From Gordius sp. MW1 (lineage: Eukaryota; Nematomorpha; Gordioida; Gordea; Gordiidae): DNA of 64,000 nucleotides. The number at the start of each line of letters is the position of its first letter. The stretch's first letter is position 1. The position numbers were made by a program, and so were the translations under genes. Of the stretch, positions 28,814 to 42,310 are shown in pieces. Below the pieces are notes generated by a model that was not told the DNA's origin, searched no databases, and saw only the letters and a program-made list of their open reading frames with translations. The DNA lies in NCBI GenBank assembly GCA_964036665.1, contig CAXIYB010000001.1, forward strand, positions 868,001-932,000, given 5' to 3'.

Positions 28814-31428
28814 AAAAATTTAGACAGAAATTTATCTAATATCCACAAATTTAGACAGAAATTTATAGAATATCCACAAATTTAGAGAGAAATTTCTAAA
28901 GAATCAAAATATTTAGACAGAAATTTATAGAATATCCACAAATTTAGACAAAAATTTAAAAATAATCAAAAAATTTAGACAGAAATTTATCGAATATCCA
29001 CAAATTTAGACAGAAATTTATAGAATATCCACAAATTTAGAGAGAAATTTATAAAATCAAAAAATTTAGACAGAAATTTATATCCACAAATTTAGAGAGA
29101 AATTTATAAAGAATCAAAAAATGTAGACAGAAATTTATAGAATATCCACAAATTTAGACAGAAATTACAAAGAATCAAACAATTTAGACAGAAATTTATA
29201 GAATATCCACAAATTTAGACAAAAATTTAAAAATAATCAAAAAATTCACACAGAAATTTATCGAATATCCACAAATTTAGACAGAAATTTATAGAATATC
29301 CACAAATTTAGACAGAAATTTAAAGAATCAAAAAATTTAGACAGAAATTTATAGAATATCCACAAATTTAGACAAAAATTAAAAATAATCAAAAAATTCA
29401 GACAGAAATTTATAGAATATCCACAAATTTAGACAAAAATTTAAAAATAATCCACAAATTTAGACAGAAATTTATCGAATATCCACAAATTTAGACAGGA
29501 ATTTATAGAATATCCACAAATTTAGAGAGAAATTATAGAATATCCACAAATTTAGAGAGAAATTAAAAAATAATCAAAAAATTTAGACAGAAATTTATCG
29601 AATATCCACAAATTTAGACAGAAATTTATCGAATATCCACAAATTTAGACAGAAATTTATAGAATATCCACAAATTTAGAGAGAAATTTATAAATAATCA
29701 AAAAATTTAGACATAAATTTATAGAATATCCACAAATTTACACAAAAATTTAAAAATAATCAAAAAATTTAGACAGAAATTTATAGAATATCCACAAATT
29801 TAGACAAAAATTTAAAAATAATCAAAAAATTCACACAGAAATTTATCGAATATCCACAAATTTAGACAGAAATTTATAGAATATTCTCAAATTTAGAGAG
29901 AAATTTATAAAGAATCAAAAAATTTAGACAGAAATTTATAGAATATCCACAAATTTAGACAAAAGTTAAAAATAATCAAAAAATTTAGACAGAAATTTAT
30001 AGAATATCCACAAATTTAGACAAAAATTTAAAAATAATCCACAAATTTAGACAGAAATTTATCGAATATCCACAAATTTAGACAGGAATTTATAGAATAT
30101 CCACAAATTTAGAGAGAAATTTATAGAATATCCACAAATTTAGAGAGAAATTAAAAAATAATCAAAAAATTTAGACAGAAATTTATCGAATATCCACAAA
30201 TTTAGACAGAAATTTATCGAATATCCACAAATTTAGACAGAAATTTATAGAATATCCACAAATTTAGAGAGAAATTTATAAATAATCAAAAAATTTAGAC
30301 ATAAATTTATAGAATATCCACAAATTTACACAAAAATTTAAAAATAATCAAAAAATTTAGACAGAAATTTATAGAATATCCACCAATTTAGACAAAAATT
30401 TAAAAATAATCAAAAAGTTTAGACAAAAATTTATAGAATATCCACAAATTTAGACAGAAATTTATAGAATATCCACAAATTTAGGCAAAAATTTAATAAT
30501 AATCAAAAATTTAGACAGAAATTTATCTAATATCCACAAATTTAGACAGAAATTTATAGAATATCCACAAATTTAGAGAGAAATTTATAAAGAATCAAAA
30601 TATTTAGACAGAAATTTATAGAATATCAATTTAGACAAAATTTAAAAAGAATCAAAAAATTTAGACAGAAATTTATAGAATATCCACAAATTTAGAGAGA
30701 AATTTATAAAGAATCAAAAAATTTAGACAGAAATTTATAGAATATCCACAAATTTAGACAGAAATTTATAAAGAATCAAAAAGTTTAGACAGAAATTTAT
30801 AGAATATCCACAAATTTAGACAAAAATTTAAAAATAATCAAAAAATTTAGACAGAAATTTATCTAATATCCACAAATTTAGACAGAAATTTATAGAATAT
30901 CCACAAATTTAGAGAGAAATTTATAGAATATCCACAAATTTAGACAGAACTTTATCGAATATCCACAAATTTAGACAGAAATTTATCGAATATCCACAAA
31001 TTTAGACAGAAATTTATAGAATATCCACAAATTTAGAGAGAAATTTAAAAAGAATCAAAAAATTTAGACAGAAATTATAGAATATCCACAAATTTAGACA
31101 AAAATTTAAAAATAATCAAAAAATTTAGACAGAAATTTATCGAATATCCACAAATTTATACAGAAATTTATAGAAAATCCACAAATTTAGACAAAAATTT
31201 AAAAATAATCAAAAAATTTAGACAGAAATTTATAGAATATCCACAAATTTACACAAAAATATAAAAATAATCAAAAAATTTAGACAGAAATTTATAGAAT
31301 ATCCACCAATTTAGACAAAAATTTAAAAATAATCAAAAAATTTAGACAGAAATTTATCGAATATCAACAAATTTAGACAAAAATTTAAAAATAATCAAAA
31401 AATTTAGACAGAAATTTATCGAATATCA
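28814..31428 (+). repeat. 31-bp satellite block (2.6 kb)
   Basis: The first 1.76 kb repeats 15769-17528 exactly in order, including the GTTAAAAATAATC marker at 29965 and TTAGGCAAAAATTTAATAAT at 30481. After about 30573 the order changes, marking the end of the second 13-kb copy. Near 30630 there is a shortened monomer, GAATATCAATTTAG. No gene is seen. Confidence 0.92.
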
Positions 31429-32356
31429 ACCGTCTGTGGGATTTTCAACACGATAAAGAAGAAGAAGAAGCGTGAGTGGGCGTGAATTTTTTTTTAATAC
31501 CACCGTGAGTGGGCGGGCCGTGAATAAAAATTTGGGCCCGCGCCCAACATGCATACATAAACACATTGCATACATACATAAATACATTACATGGCCGTGA
31601 ATAAAAATTTGGGCCCGCGCCCAACATGCATACATAAACACATTGCATAAATACATAAATACATTACATGGCCGTGAATAAAAATTTGGGCCCGCGCCCA
31701 ACATGCATACATAAACACATTGCATACATACATAAATACATTACATACGTACATACATACCTTAGTACATACATACATAAATTGCATACATAAATACATT
31801 GCAACATACATAAATACATTGTATACATACATATATATGTAGAAGATAGCTATATATAAGGATATTTTGCATATCTAATTCATGGTGGCTAAGAATGATT
31901 GTGCCAAATTTATTTTATGGATCTTTAAATGTGGTATACACAAATAAATAAATCATTATTTTTACATTTTACACATAATTTTACTTTTATTATTCGTCTT
32001 CATCATATTTCGAAGCTATATGAAGTCTTAAGTTCAATCTTTTATACCGCCATCTATTATTTGTTTTAATTTAGATTTTTTTTAAGTTAATAATTTTTGA
32101 TTATAAAGAGAATTACATATTTTTAGTTGAAATTTGCCGATGTATATCTGAAACCATGGTTGTAAGTACTAAATCTTTGATTGAAAAATATGGCCAAAAT
32201 TATGATGTATTGTAAATTCTAAGATTCATTGGAGGAAACTAAAAAAACAATGAATAAATGCGTTGTCATAAAATTAAAAATTATGTGAAATTGAACGTAT
32301 GTTTTACCCAGTAGCGTAGTGAGGGGGGGGGATTTATAGATAAACAGAGAAATATT
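31429..32356 (+). repeat. Composite-repeat cassette, copy 8 (three minisatellite units)
   Basis: The longest cassette (928 bp), because the 77-bp minisatellite is present in three units, starting at 31516, 31593 and 31670. Private changes are GCATAAATACATAAATAC in the second unit, CATACATAAATTGCAT in the microsatellite, and TATTTTTAGTTGAA where other copies have TATTTTTTGTTGAA. Confidence 0.9.
31516..31746 (+). repeat. Minisatellite expanded to three 77-bp units
   Basis: Three successive GGCCGTGAATAAA starts, 77 bp apart, each with the TTGGGC/GCCCAA hairpin. The middle unit carries the CATAAATACATAAATAC variant, also present in the first unit of the copy at 39703. That suggests the copy at 39703 lost, or this copy gained, one whole unit by unequal exchange. 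Confidence 0.85.
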
Positions 32357-35300
32357 AAAAATTTAGACAGAAATTTATCTAATATCCACAAATTTAGACA
32401 GAAATTTATAGAATATCCACAAATTTAGAGAGAAATTTCTAAAGAATCAAAATATTTAGACAGAAATTTATAGAATATCCACAAATTTAGACAAAAATTT
32501 AAAAATAATCAAAAAATTTAGACAGAAATTTATCGAATATCCACAAATTTAGACAGAAATTTATAGAATATCCACAAATTTAGAGAGAAATTTATAAAAT
32601 CAAAAAATTTAGACAGAAATTTATAGAATATCCACAAATTTAGAGAGAAATTTATAAAGAATCAAAAAATTTAGACAGAAATTTATAGAATATCCACAAA
32701 TTTAGACAGAAATTTACAAAGAATCAAACAATTTAGAAAGAAATTTATAGAATATCCACAAATTTAGACAAAAATTTAAAAATAATCAAAAAATTTAGAC
32801 AGAAATTTATCGAATATCCACAAATTTAGACAGAATTTATAGAATATCCACAAATTTAGAGAGAAATTTATAGAATATCCACAAATTTAGACAGAACTTT
32901 ATCGAATATCCACAAATTTCGACAGAAATTTATAGAATTTCCACAAATTTAGACAAAAATTTAAAAATAATCAAAAAATTTAGAGAGAAATTTATCGAAT
33001 ATCCACAAATTTAGACAGAAATTTATCGAATATCCACAAATTTAGACAGAAATTTATAGAATATTGTCAAATTTAGAGAGAAATTTATAAAGAATCAAAA
33101 AATTTAGACAGAAATTTATAGAATATCCACAAATTTAGACAAAATTAAAAATAATCAAAAAATTTAGACAGAAATTTATAAAAAAAACCACAAATTTAGA
33201 GAGAAATTTATAGAATATCCACAAATTTAGAGAGAAATTTAAAAATAATCAAAAAAATTTAGACAGAAATTTATCGAATATCCACAAAGTTAGACAGAAA
33301 TTTATCGAATATCCACAAATTTAGACAGAAATTTATAGAATATCCACAAATTTAGAGAGAAATTTATAAAGAATCAAAAAATTTAGACAGAAATTTATAT
33401 AATACACAAATTTAGACAAAAATTTAAAAATAATCAACAAATTTAGACAGAAATTTATCGAATATCCACAAATTTAGACAGAAATTTATAGAATATCCAC
33501 AAATTTAGACAAAAATTTAAAAATAATCAAAAAATTTAGACAGAAATTTATCGAATATCCACAAATTTAGACAGAAATTTATCGAATATCCACAAATTTA
33601 GACAGAAATTTATAGAATATCCACAAATTTAGAGAGAAATTTATAAAATCAAAAAATTTAGACAGAAATTTATAAAATATCCACAAATTTAGAGAGAAAT
33701 TTATAAAGAATCAAAAAATTTAGACAGAAATTTATAGAATATCCACAAATTTAGACAGAAATTTACAAAGAATCAAACAATTTAGAAAGAAATTTATAGA
33801 ATATCCACAAATTTAGACAAAAATTTAAAAATAATCAAAAAATTTAGACAGAAATTTATCGAATATCCACAAATTTAGACAGAATTTATAGAATATCCAC
33901 AAATTTAGAGAGAAATTTATAGAATATCCACAAATTTAGACAGAACTTTATCGAATATCCACAAATTTCGACAGAAATTTATAGAATATCCACAAATTTA
34001 GACAAAAATTTAAAAATAATCAAAAAATTTAGACAGAAATTTATCGAATATCCACAAATTTAGACAGAAATTTATCGAATATCCACAAATTTAGACAGAA
34101 ATTTATAGAATATTGTCAAATTTAGAGAGAAATTTATAAAGAATCAAAAAATTTAGACAGAAATTTATAGAATATCCACAAATTTAGACAAAAATTAAAA
34201 ATAATCAAAAAATTTAGACAGAAATTTATAAAAAAACCACAAATTTAGAGAGAAATTTATAGAATATCCACAAATTTAGAGAGAAATTTAAAAATAATCA
34301 AAAAAATTTAGACAGAAATTTATCGAATATCCACAAAGTTAGACAGAAATTTATCGAATATCCACAAATTTAGACAGAAATTTATAGAATATCCACAAAT
34401 TTAGAGAGAAATTTATAAAGAATCAAAAAATTTAGACAGAAATTTATAGAATATCCACAAATTTAGACAAAAATTTAAAAATAATCAGCAAATTTATACA
34501 GAAATTTATCGAATATCCACAAATTTAGACAGAAATTTATAGAATATCCACAAATTTAGAGAGAAATTTATAGAATATCCACAAATTTAGAGAGAAATTT
34601 AAAAATAATCAAAAAATTTAGACAGAAATTTATCGAATATCCACAAATTTAGAGAGAAATTTATAGAATATCCACAAATTTAGACAGAACTTTATCGAAT
34701 ATCCACAAATTTAGACAGAAATTTATAGAATATCCACAAATTTAGACAGAAATTTATAGAATATCCACAAATTTAGACAAAAATTTAAAAATAATCAAAA
34801 AATTCAGACAGAAATTTATGGAATATCCACAAATTTAGACAGAAATTTATAGAATATTTTCAAATTTAGAGAGAAATAAAGAATCAAAAAATTTAGACAG
34901 AAATTTATAGAATATACACAAATTTAGACAAAAATTAAAAATAATCAAAAAATTTAGACAGAAATTTATAGAATATCCACAAATTTACACAAAAATATAA
35001 AAATAATCAAAAAATTTAGACAGAAATTTATAGAATATCAACCAATTTAGACAAAAATTTAAAAATAATCAAAAAATTTAGACAGAAATTTATCGAATAT
35101 CAACAAATTTAGACAAAAATTTAAAAATAATCAAAAAATTTAGACAGAAATTTATCGAATATCCACAAATTTAGAGAGAAATTTATAGAATATCCACAAA
35201 TTTAGACAGAACTTTATCGAATATCCACAAATTTAGACAGAAATTTATAGAATATCCACAAATTTAGACAGAAATTTATAGAATATCCACAAATTTAGAC

Positions 35301-37694
35301 AAAAATTTAAAAATAATCAACAAATTTAGACAGAAATTTATCGAATATCCACAAATTTAGACAGAAATTTATAGAATATCCACAAATTTAGAGAGAAATT
35401 TATAGAATATCCACAAATTTAGAGAGAAATTTAAAAATAATCAAAAAATTTAGACAGAAATTTATCGAATATCCACAAATTTAGAGAGAAATTTATAGAA
35501 TATCCACAAATTTAGACAGAACTTAATCGAATATCCACAAATTTAGACAGAAATTTATAGAATATCCACAAATTTAGACAGAAATTTATAGAATATCCAC
35601 AAATTTAGACAAAAATTTAAAAATAATCAAAAAATTCAGACAGAAATTTATGGAATATCCACAAATTTAGACAGAAATTTATAGAATATTTTCAAATTTA
35701 GAGAGAAATAAAGAATCAAAAAATTTAGACAGAAATTTATAGAATATCCACAAATTTAGACAGAAATTTACAAAGAATCAATCAATTTAGAAAGAAATTT
35801 ATAGAATATCCACAAATTTAGACAAAAATTTAAAAATAATCAACAAATTTAGACAGAAATTTATCGAATATCCACAAATTTAGACAGAAATTTATAGAAT
35901 ATCCACAAATTTAGAGAGAAATTTATAGAATATCCACAAATTTAGAGAGAAATTTAAAAATAATCAAAAAATTTAGACAGAAATTTATCGAATATCCACA
36001 AATTTAGAGAGAAATTTATAGAATATCCACAAATTTAGACAGAAGTTTATAGAATATCCACAAATTTAGACAAAAATTTAAAAATAATCAAAAAATTTAG
36101 ACAGAAATTTATCGAATATCTACAAATTTAGACAGAAATTTATAGAATATCCACAAATTTAGAGAGAAATTTATAAAATCAAAAAATTTAGACAGAAATT
36201 TATAGAATATCCACAAATTTAGAGAGAAATTTATAAAGAATCAAAAAATTTAGACAGAAATTTATAGAATATCCACAAATTTAGACAGAAATTTACAAAG
36301 AATCAAAAAATTTAGACAGAAATTTATGGAATATCCACAAATTTAGACAAAAATTTAAAAATAATCAAAAAATTTAGACAGAAATTTATCGAATATCCAC
36401 AAATTTAGACAGAATTTATAGAATATCCACAAATTTAGACAGAACTTTATCGAATATCCACAAATTTAGACAGAACTTTATCGAATATCCACAAATTTCG
36501 ACAGAAATTTATAGAATATCCACAAATTTAGACAAAAATTTAAAAATAATCAAAAAATTTAGACAGAAATTTATCGAATATCCACAAATTTAGACAGAAA
36601 TTTATCGAATATCCACAAATTTAGACAGAAATTTATAGAATATTGTCAAATTTAGAGAGAAATTTATAAAGAATCAAAAAATTTAGACAGAAATTTATAG
36701 AATATCCACAAATTTAGACAAAAATTAAAAATAATCAAAAAATTTAGACAGAAATTTATAAAAAAACCACAAATTTAGAGAGAAATTTATAGAATATCCA
36801 CAAATTTAGAGAGAAATTTAAAAATAATCAAAAAAATTTAGACAGAAATTTATCGAATATCCACAAAGTTAGACAGAAATTTATCGAATATCCACAAATT
36901 TAGACAGAAATTTATAGAATATCCACAAATTTAGAGAGAAATTTATAAAGAATCAAAAAATTTAGACAGAAATTTATAGAATATCCACAAATTTAGACAA
37001 AAATTTAAAAATAATCAACAAATTTAGACAGAAATTTATCGAATATCCACAAATTTAGACAGAAATTTATAGAATATCCACAAATTTAGAGAGAAATTTA
37101 TAGAATATCCACAAATTTAGAGAGAAATTTAAAAATAATCAAAAAATTTAGACAGAAATTTATCGAATATCCACAAATTTAGAGAGAAATTTATAGAATA
37201 TCCACAAATTTAGACAGAACTTTATCGAATATCCACAAATTTAGTCAGAAATTTATAGAATATCCACAAATTTAGACAGAAATTTATAGAATATCCACAA
37301 ATTTAGACAAAAATTTAAAAATAATCAAAAAATTCAGACAGAAATTTATGGAATATCCACAAATTTAGACAGAAATTTATAGAATATTTTCAAATTTAGA
37401 GAGAAATAAAGAATCAAAAAATTTAGACAGAAATTTATAGAATATACACAAATTTAGACAAAAATTAAAAATAATCAAAAAATTTAGACAGAAATTTATA
37501 GAATATCCACAAATTTACACAAAAATATAAAAATAATCAAAAAATTTAGACAGAAATTTATAGAATATCCACCAATTTAGACAAAAATTTAAAAATAATC
37601 AAAAAATTTAGACAGAAATTTATCGAATATCAACAAATTTAGACAAAAATTTAAAAATAATCAAAAAATTTAGACAGAAATTTATCGAATATCA
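32357..37694 (+). repeat. 31-bp satellite array with cassette-skipping junction (5.3 kb)
   Basis: Cassette-free satellite. The order of variants normally ending in a cassette (TTTTCAAATTTAG, CACAAATTTACAC, ACCAATTTAG, ATCAACAAATTTAG) runs to about 35160. There it continues as ATCCACAAATTTAGAGAG with no cassette. The TTTTCAAATTTAG marker recurs near 34857, 35690 and 37387, showing local duplication of the block. No gene is seen. Confidence 0.92.
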
Positions 37695-38554
37695 ACCGTC
37701 TGTGGGATTTTCAACACGATATAGAAGAAGAAGAAGCGTGAGTGGGCGTGAATTTTTTTTAATACCACCGTGAGTGGGCGGGCCGTGAATAAAAATTTGG
37801 GCCCCCGCCCAACATGCATACATAAACACATTGCATACATACATAAATACATTACATGGCCGTGAATAAAAATTTGGGCCCGCGCCCAACATGCATACAT
37901 ACATACATAAACACATTGCATACATACATAAATACATTACATACGTACATACATACCTTAGTACATACATACATACATTGCATACATAAATACATTGCAA
38001 CATACATAAATACATTGTATACATACATATATATGTAGAAGATAGCTATATATAAGGATATTTTGCATATCTAATTCATGGTGGCTAAGAATGATTGTGC
38101 CAAATTTATTTTATGGATCTTTAAATGTGGTATACACAAATAAATAAATCATTATTTTTACATTTTACACATAATTTTACTTTTATTATTCGTCTTCATC
38201 ATATTTCGAAGCTATATGAAGTCTTAAGTTCAATCTTTTATACCGCCATCTATTATTTATTTAAAATTAAGATTTTTTTTAAGTTAATAAATTTTGATTA
38301 TAAAGAGAATTACATATTTTTTGTTGAAATTTGCCGATGTATATCTGAAACCATGGTTGTAAGTACTAAATCTTTGATTGAAAAATATGGCCAAAATTAT
38401 GATGTATTGTAAATTCTAAGATTCATTGGAGGAAACTAAAAAAACAATGAATAAATGCGTTGTCATAAAATTTAAAATTATGTGAAATTGAACGTATGTT
38501 TTACCCAGTAGCGTAGTGAGGGGGGGGGGATTTATAGATAAACAGAGAAATATT
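37695..38554 (+). repeat. Composite-repeat cassette, copy 9 (most diverged forward copy)
   Basis: Complete cassette with several private changes: CACGATATAGAAG (others CACGATAAAGAAG), GGGCCCCCGCCC in the first minisatellite hairpin, TTATTTATTTAAAATTAAG, ATAAATTTTGAT, AAAATTTAAAATTATG, and ten G at the right end. The TTAAG change removes a TAG, so a 95-codon frame opens at 38125-38412. No other copy has that frame, so I do not treat it as a gene. CACGATATAG is shared only with the half cassette at 42311. Confidence 0.9.
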
Positions 38555-39702
38555 AAAAATTTAGACAGAAATTTATCTAATATCCACAAATTTAGACAGA
38601 AATTTATAGAATATCCACAAATTTCGACAGAAATTTATAGAATTTCCACAAATTTAGACAAAAATTTAAAAATAATCAAAAAATTTAGACATAAATTTAT
38701 CGAATATCCACAAATTTAGACAGAAATTTATCGAATATCCACAAATTTAGACAGAAATTTATAGAATATTGTCAAATTTAAAGAGAAATTTATAAAGAAT
38801 CAAAAAATTTAGACAGAAATTTATAGAATATCCACAAATTTAGACAAAATTAAAAATAATCAAAAAATTTAGACAGTTATAAAAAAACCACAAATTTAGA
38901 GAGAAATTTATAGAATATCCACAAATTTAGAGAGAAATTTAAAAATAATCAAAAAAATTTAGACAGAAATTTATCGAATATCCACAAAGTTAGACAGAAA
39001 TTTATCGAATATCCACAAATTAGACAGAAATTTATAGAATATCCACAAATTTAGAGAGAAATTTATAAAGAATCAAAAAATTTAGACAGAAATTTATAGA
39101 ATATCCACAAATTTAGACAAAAATTTAAAAATAATCAACAAATTTAGACAGAAATTTATCGAATATCCACAAATTTAGACAGAAATTTATAGAATATCCA
39201 CAAATTTAGAGAGAAATTTATAGAATATCCACAAATTTAGAGAGAAATTTAAAAATAATCAAAAAGTTTAGACAGAAATTTATCGAATATCCACAAATTT
39301 AGACAGAAATTCATAGAATATCCACAAATTTAGAGAGAAATTTATAGAATATATACAAATTTAGACAGAACTTTATCGAATATCCACAAATTTAGACAGA
39401 AATTTATAGAATATCCACAAATTTAGACAGAAATTTATAGAATATCCACAAATTTAGACAAAAATTTAAAAATAATCAAAAAATTCAGACAGAAATTTAT
39501 GGAATATCCACAAATTTAGACAGAAATTTATAGAATATTAATAATCAAAAAATTTAGACAGAAATTTATAGAATATCCACCAATTTAGACAAAAATTTAA
39601 AAATAATCAAAAAATTTAGACAGAAATTTATCGAATATCAACAAATTTAGACAAAAATTTAAAAATAATCAAAAAATTTAGACAGAAATTTATCGAATAT
39701 CA
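38555..39702 (+). repeat. 31-bp satellite block, short (1.15 kb)
   Basis: Shortened satellite block giving a 2008-bp cassette step. The usual AAAGAATC and ATCGAATATCC stretch after the cassette is missing. ATTTCGACAG appears about 60 bp after the cassette instead of about 550. Near 39535 a truncated monomer, GAATATTAATAATC, marks another internal deletion. No gene is seen. Confidence 0.92.
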
Positions 39703-40554
39703 ACCGTCTGTGGGATTTTCAACACGATAAAGAAGAAGAAGAAGCGTGAGTGGGCGTGAATTTTTTTTTAATACCACCGTGAGTGGGCAGGCCGTGAATA
39801 AAAATTTGGGCCCGCGCCCAACATGCATACATAAACACATTGCATAAATACATAAATACATTACATGGCCGTGAATAAAAATTTGGGCCCGCGCCCAACA
39901 TGCATACATAAACACATTGCATACATACATAAATACATTACATACGTACATACATACCTTAGTACATACATACATACATTGCATACATAAATACATTGCA
40001 ACATACATAAATACATTGTATACATACATATATATGTAGAAGATAGCCATATATAAGGATATTTTGCATATCTAATTCATGGTGGCTAAGAATGATTGTG
40101 CCAAATTTATTTTATGGATCTTTAAATGTGGTATACACAAATAAATAAATCATTATTTTTACATTTTACACATAATTTTACTTTTATTATTCGTCTTCAT
40201 CATATTTCGAAGCTATATGAAGTCTTAAGTTCAATCTTTTATACCGCCATCTATTATTTGTTTTAATTTAGATTTTTTTTAAGTTAATAATTTTTGATTA
40301 TAAAGAGAATTACATATTTTTTGTTGAAATTTGCCGATGTATATCTGAAACCATGGTTGTAAGTTCTAAATCTTTGATTGAAAAATATGGCCAAAATTAT
40401 GATGTATTGTAAATTCTAAGATTCATTGGAGGAAACTAAAAAAACAATGAATAAATGCGTTGTCATAAAATTAAAAATTATGTGAAATTGAACGTATGTT
40501 TTACCCAGTAGCGTAGTGAGGGGGGGGGGATTTATAGATAAACAGAGAAATATT
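39703..40554 (+). repeat. Composite-repeat cassette, copy 10 (full)
   Basis: Complete cassette. Private changes: GTGGGCAGGCCG at the minisatellite start, GCATAAATACATAAATAC, GATAGCCATAT, and GTAAGTTCTAAAT in the micro-ORF. Ten G at the right end, after which the first satellite monomer is shortened (AATTTCAGAAATTT). Confidence 0.9.
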
Positions 40555-42310
40555 AAAAATTTCAGAAATTTATCTAATATCCACAAATTTAGACAGAAAT
40601 TTATAGAATATCCACAAATTTAGAGAGAAATCTCTAAAGAATCAAAATATTTAGACAGAAATTTATAGAATATCCACAAATTTAGACAAAAATTTAAAAA
40701 TAATCAAAAAATTTAGACAGAAATTTATCGAATATCCACAAATTTAGACAGAAATTTATAGAATATCCACAAATTTAGAGAGAAATTTATAAAATCAAAA
40801 AATTTAGACAGAAATTTATAGAATATCCACAAATTTAGACAAAAATTTATAAAGAATCAAAAAATTTAGACAGAAATTTATAGAATATCCACAAATTTAG
40901 ACAGAAATTTACAAAGAATCAAAAAATTTAGACAGAAATTTATAGAATATCCACAAATTTAGACAAAAATTTAAAAATAATCAAAAAATTTAGACAGAAA
41001 TTTATCGAATATCCACAAATTTAGACAGAATTTATAGAATATCCACAAATTTAGAGAGAAATTTATAGAATATCCACAAATTTAGACAGAACTTTATCGA
41101 ATATCCACAAATTTCGACAGAAATTTATAGAATATCCACAAATTTAGACAAAAATTTAAAAATAATCAAAAAATTTAGACAGAAATTTATCGAATATCCA
41201 CAAATTTAGACAGAAATTTATCGAATATCCACAAATTTAGACAGAAATTTATAGAATATTGTCAAATTTAGAGAGAAATTTATAAAGAATCAAAAAATTT
41301 AGACAGAAATTTATAGAATATCCACAAATTTAGACAAAAATTAAAAATAATCAAAAAATTTAGACAGAAATTTATAAAAAAACCACAAATTTAGAGAGAA
41401 ATTTATAGAATATCCACAAATTTAGAGAGAAATTTAAAAATAATCAAAAAAATTTAGACAGAAATTTATCGAATATCCACAAAGTTAGACAGAAATTTAT
41501 CGAATATCCACAAATTTAGACAGAAATTTATAGAATATCCACAAATTTAGAGAGAAATTTATAAAGAATCAAAAAATTTAGACAGAAATTTATAGAATAT
41601 CCACAAATTTAGACAAAAATTTAAAAATAATCAACAAATTTAGACAGAAATTTATCGAATATCCACAAATTTAGACAGAAATTTATAGAATATCCACAAA
41701 TTTAGAGAGAAATTTATAGAATATCCACAAATTTAGAGAGAAATTTAAAAATAATCAAAAAATTTAGACAGAAATTTATCGAATATCCACAAATTTAGAG
41801 AGAAATTTATAGAATATCCACAAATTTAGACAGAACTTTATCGAATATCCACAAATTTAGACAGAAATTTATAGAATATCCACAAATTTAGACAGAAATT
41901 TATAGAATATCCACAAATTTAGACAAAAATTTAAAAATAATCAAAAAATTCAGACAGAAATTTATGGAATATCCACAAATTTAGACAGAAATTTATAGAA
42001 TATTTTCAAATTTAGAGAGAAATAAAGAATCAAAAAATTTAGACAGAAATTTATAGAATATACACAAATTTAGACAAAAATTAAAAATAATCAAAAAATT
42101 TAGACAGAAATTTATAGAATATCCACAAATTTACACAAAAATATAAAAATAATCAAAAAATTTAGACAGAAATTTATAGAATATCCACCAATTTAGACAA
42201 AAATTTAAAAATAATCAAAAAATTTAGACAGAAATTTATCGAATATCAACAAATTTAGACAAAAATTTAAAAATAATCAAAAAATTTAGACAGAAATTTA
42301 TCGAATATCA
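40555..42310 (+). repeat. 31-bp satellite block before the inversion axis (1.76 kb)
   Basis: Standard monomer order as at 10491 and 13140, ending in the ACCAATTTAG and ATCAACAAATTTAG variants that precede most forward cassettes. No gene is seen. Confidence 0.93.

Larger units (their letters stand above)
18172..30573 (+). repeat. 13-kb segmental tandem duplication, second copy
   Basis: Second copy of the block starting near 5.1 kb, with cassettes 5, 6 and 7. It ends where AGACAAAAATTTAAAAATAATC in copy one (about 17530) becomes AGAGAGAAATTTATAAAG here (about 30575). Differences from copy one include a 12-bp deletion near 20290 and single changes such as AAAGAATTAAAA near 20660, ATCAAATATCC near 21561, TATACACAAA near 21783 and ATTCACAAA near 24180. 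Confidence 0.9.

Noticed and set aside
38125..38412. 95-codon frame in cassette 9
   Set aside because: One substitution (TTAAG for TTTAG) removes a stop that all other copies keep. The N-terminal half is AT-rich sequence translated into Phe/Ile/Leu/Tyr. Only the last 19-35 codons are worth noting, and they are reported separately.
38516..38719. 67-codon frame with a repeating 31-residue pattern at the edge of cassette 9
   Set aside because: It is satellite read through three monomers per 31 codons. It is open only because the usual TAG codons fall out of frame, and other cassettes lack it.
1211..42310. Telomeric repeat resemblance (TTAGAC, TTTAGAG)
   Set aside because: The period is 31 bp and there is no TTAGG, TTAGGG or TTTAGGG run.
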